Positions 5,746 through 7,470 of a stretch of DNA of 7,470 nt are shown in pieces. Source of the stretch: an uncultured Bacteroidota bacterium (GTDB lineage Bacteria > Bacteroidota > Bacteroidia > Chitinophagales > S012-47). Position 1 is the stretch's first letter, and each line of letters starts with the position of its first letter. The DNA lies in assembly GCA_913062655.1 (NCBI GenBank), contig CAJXXO010000125.1, forward strand, positions 1-7,470. Reading direction: 5' to 3'. Below the pieces are notes generated by a model. That model made no database searches, was not told where the DNA came from, and saw only the letters and a program-made list of their open reading frames with translations. The translations under genes and the position numbers were made by a program.

Positions 5746-5927
5746 GTAAAAAAAAGTCATTCGTAGTCCGCATTGATCCGGCCATGCACAAGGCCCTGGA
5801 GAAGTGGGCGGCTGATGAATTTCGCAGCCTCAATGGGCAAGTAGAATGGCTCCTGCATCAGCAACTCAAAAAGGCCGGCAGGCTGAAGAAAGAGGATGAC
5901 AATAAAAAAGCCGGCCAGGATTCCTGA
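5742..5927 (+). CDS. Arc-type ribbon-helix-helix DNA-binding protein
   Basis: A 61-residue protein whose ATG (5742-5744) overlaps the stop of the preceding gene as ATGA, indicating translational coupling. An upstream GTG/ATG-type extension in this frame (from 5676) would run through the preceding gene and is rejected. The N-terminus MSKKKSFVVRID (1-12) is the basic DNA-contacting beta strand, followed by two helices, about 13-26 (PAMHKALEKWAADE) and 30-46 (LNGQVEWLLHQQLKKAG), as in Arc/MetJ-type repressors that dimerise through the strand. Residues 47-61 are a charged tail. It may repress its own operon through the phased repeats upstream. No toxin gene is adjacent, so it is not a usual antitoxin context; association with SPFH proteins is, as I recall, recurrent in several phyla. 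Its last five codons and stop form the hairpin of the terminator used by the converging gene. Confidence 0.85.
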   Translation: MSKKKSFVVRIDPAMHKALEKWAADEFRSLNGQVEWLLHQQLKKAGRLKKEDDNKKAGQDS

Positions 5928-5933
5928 CCGGCT
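5903..5933 (-). terminator. Intrinsic terminator of the pyruvate phosphate dikinase gene
   Basis: On the minus strand AGCCGGTCAGG (5933-5923) pairs with CCTGGCCGGCT (5919-5909) in an 11-base stem with a single mismatch and a 3-base loop, followed directly by a run of T (5908-5903). It starts 19 bases after the dikinase stop codon. On the plus strand no T run follows the hairpin, so it should terminate only the minus-strand gene. It overlaps the end of the Arc-like coding sequence. Confidence 0.8.
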
Positions 5934-5952
5934 CTATCGTTACGCGTATCCT

Positions 5953-7470
5953 TTATTCTACCGGCTTAAAACAGGCATCTTCCGTGATGGGTTGTATAGG
6001 AATCTCTCCCTTCTTGCTCTTGATAGCGGCTTGCGCAGCTACCAATCGCGCTACCGGTACACGGAATGGTGAGCAGCTTACGTAGTTGAGGCCTGTGCGG
6101 TGGAAGAATTCAATGGATTTTGGATCTCCACCATGTTCGCCACAAACACCTACTTTCAGGTCTGCCTTTACGCTTCTGCCTTTTAGGGTGCCCATTTCCA
6201 CCAACTGGCCTACGCCACTTTGGTCGATGGTCTGGAAGACATCCTTATCCAGTATGCCTTTCTCCATGTAGGCGGGCAAGAATTTACCCACATCATCCCG
6301 GCTAAAGCCAAAGGTCATTTGTGTGAGGTCGTTGGTGCCAAAGCTGAAGAAATCAGCTCCCTGTGCGATCTTATCCGCGATCAACGTAGCTCTTGGAATC
6401 TCGATCATGGTACCAATTTTATACGGTACTTCGATCTTGTGCTCCTCGAATACAGTTTTTGCAGTCGCCCGGATGACATCGATCTGGATCTGCAGTTCGC
6501 TACCCATACTGATGAGCGGCACCATAATTTCCGGCTCTGTATCCAGCCCTTTCTTCTTCAAGCTGATAGCCGCCTCAAGAATGGCGCGCGTTTGCATCTC
6601 CGTGATTTCCGGGTAGGTGTTGGCCAGTCGACAGCCCCGGTGACCCAACATGGGGTTCAATTCGTGCAGACTGTCAATGGTTTCTTCTACCTCTTTGTAG
6701 GAAATACCCAGGTTTCTGGCCATCTCCCGCTTGTTTTCCTCATCATTGGGCAGGAACTCATGCAGTGGTGGATCTAGCAGGCGGATAGTGACCGGCAGGC
6801 CAATCATCGCCTTGAAAATGCCTTTGAAGTCTTCCCGCTGATAAGGCAGCAGTTTGGCTAACGCTTTTCTGCGCCCTTCTGTATCGCTTGCCATGATCAT
6901 TTCACGGACAGCGGTGATGCGATCGTCTTTAAAAAACATGTGCTCTGTACGGCACAAGCCAATACCCTGTGCACCAAATTCACGTGCCGCTGTGGCGTCA
7001 GCCGGTGTGTCTGCATTGGTGCGTACTTTCATGTGGGCGTGCCCATCTGCCAATTCCATAATCTCCTGGAAGGCACCACTAATTTCCGGTTGTTGGGTAG
7101 GGATACGTCCTTCAAATACTTGTCCGGTTGTTCCATTCAGGGACAACCAGTCTCCTTCGCGGTACACGTGGCTGCCAATGGTCATTTTTCTGGCGCGATA
7201 ATCGATCTTGATCTCACCGGCACCGGATACACAGCATTTGCCCATGCCTCTGGCAACAACGGCAGCGTGTGAGGTCATACCACCACGACCGGTCAGTATA
7301 CCTTCAGCCACATTCATACCGTGAATGTCCTCCGGGGAGGTTTCTAAGCGTACCAGGATGACTCTACGGCCGTTGTTTACCCATTCCTCAGCGTCATCAG
7401 CAGAGAATACGATCTGTCCGGTAGCGGCCCCTGGCGAGGCCGGCAAGCCTTTGGTGATTTCGGGGTGTTC
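5953..7470 (-). CDS. ppdK: Pyruvate phosphate dikinase, C-terminal part (cut by window edge)
   Basis: This cytoplasmic enzyme interconverts pyruvate + ATP + phosphate with phosphoenolpyruvate + AMP + pyrophosphate, linking glycolysis and gluconeogenesis. The frame is open to the right edge, giving 505 C-terminal residues; the N-terminal ATP-grasp domain (roughly 390 residues) lies outside. The phosphohistidine domain shows GRGGMTSHAAVVARGMG, with the catalytic His at 7269-7267 and, two residues before it, the Thr phosphorylated by PPDK regulatory proteins in some organisms. The PEP/pyruvate barrel follows, with CRTEHMFF, IRLLDPPLHEFLP (distinctive for this enzyme over PEP synthase), HRGCRL, TMIEIPRA, SFGTNDLTQ, and VCGEHGGDP, whose active-site Cys is at 6144-6142. 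Spacing of these residues from the His (Arg +106, Arg +162, Cys +375) matches the Clostridium symbiosum enzyme (455, 561, 617, 831) to within one residue. It is intact as far as visible. The true start is not in the window. Confidence 0.96.
   Translation of the reverse strand, partial: EHPEITKGLPASPGAATGQIVFSADDAEEWVNNGRRVILVRLETSPEDIHGMNVAEGILTGRGGMTSHAAVVARGMGKCCVSGAGEIKIDYRARKMTIGSHVYREGDWLSLNGTTGQVFEGRIPTQQPEISGAFQEIMELADGHAHMKVRTNADTPADATAAREFGAQGIGLCRTEHMFFKDDRITAVREMIMASDTEGRRKALAKLLPYQREDFKGIFKAMIGLPVTIRLLDPPLHEFLPNDEENKREMARNLGISYKEVEETIDSLHELNPMLGHRGCRLANTYPEITEMQTRAILEAAISLKKKGLDTEPEIMVPLISMGSELQIQIDVIRATAKTVFEEHKIEVPYKIGTMIEIPRATLIADKIAQGADFFSFGTNDLTQMTFGFSRDDVGKFLPAYMEKGILDKDVFQTIDQSGVGQLVEMGTLKGRSVKADLKVGVCGEHGGDPKSIEFFHRTGLNYVSCSPFRVPVARLVAAQAAIKSKKGEIPIQPITEDACFKPVE

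Noticed and set aside
5742..5927. Arc-like protein as antitoxin of a toxin-antitoxin pair
   Set aside because: No toxin-like gene (RelE, PIN, HicA or MazF type) lies next to it; the neighbours are an SPFH protein and a DUF4177-like protein.
5953..7470. Truncated or fragmentary PEP-utilising enzyme starting at 7446
   Set aside because: The apparent start is a TTG inside the frame. The reading frame continues to the window edge with family-like sequence, so the gene is cut by the window, not broken.

Overview
The window most likely comes from a Bacteroidota chromosome, probably a Cytophagales-like marine or soil lineage. The grounds are the xerD/aroQ neighbourhood, several secreted proteins of Bacteroidota type, promoter-like sites matching the Bacteroidota -33 TTG / -7 TAnnTTTG pattern, few clear Shine-Dalgarno sequences, and an intergenic repeat of the 'GCGCAAAGGCGC' kind. 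Most of the window is about 53-55% GC in the lines I counted. The first 420 bases are only about 38% GC. This is ordinary chromosomal sequence: no phage, insertion sequence, CRISPR array, tRNA or rRNA is visible.

Left part (1-2029, all minus strand): the first 447 bases hold the N-terminal 149 codons of a secreted protein that runs off the left edge. Next come a GC-rich repetitive intergenic element and an intrinsic terminator. The terminator closes a two-gene unit made of xerD (chromosome dimer resolution recombinase) and a small secreted protein of unknown function.

Middle (2030-4555): aroQ (type II 3-dehydroquinate dehydratase, shikimate pathway) is divergent from xerD, with only 23 bp between start codons. 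It converges on a family 2 glycosyltransferase so tightly that both genes use the same CTAG as stop codon. Upstream of the glycosyltransferase, on the same strand, is an exported protein of the ARPP-1 (DUF6569) family.

Right part (4556-7470): a plus-strand three-gene operon encodes a membrane-anchored SPFH/prohibitin-like protein, a 52-residue DUF4177-like protein, and a 61-residue Arc-type ribbon-helix-helix protein whose start overlaps the preceding stop (ATGA). A good candidate promoter lies in front of it, with repeated TATC / GATATCAC motifs that could be an operator for the Arc-like protein. The window ends with the C-terminal 505 codons of pyruvate phosphate dikinase on the minus strand. 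Its terminator hairpin is built into the last codons of the Arc-like gene.

The SPFH-DUF4177-Arc operon with its possible autoregulatory site is the most interesting content. The remaining genes are recognisable housekeeping, cell-envelope or family-level unknown genes. All family assignments come from motif recognition by eye, not from database searches.
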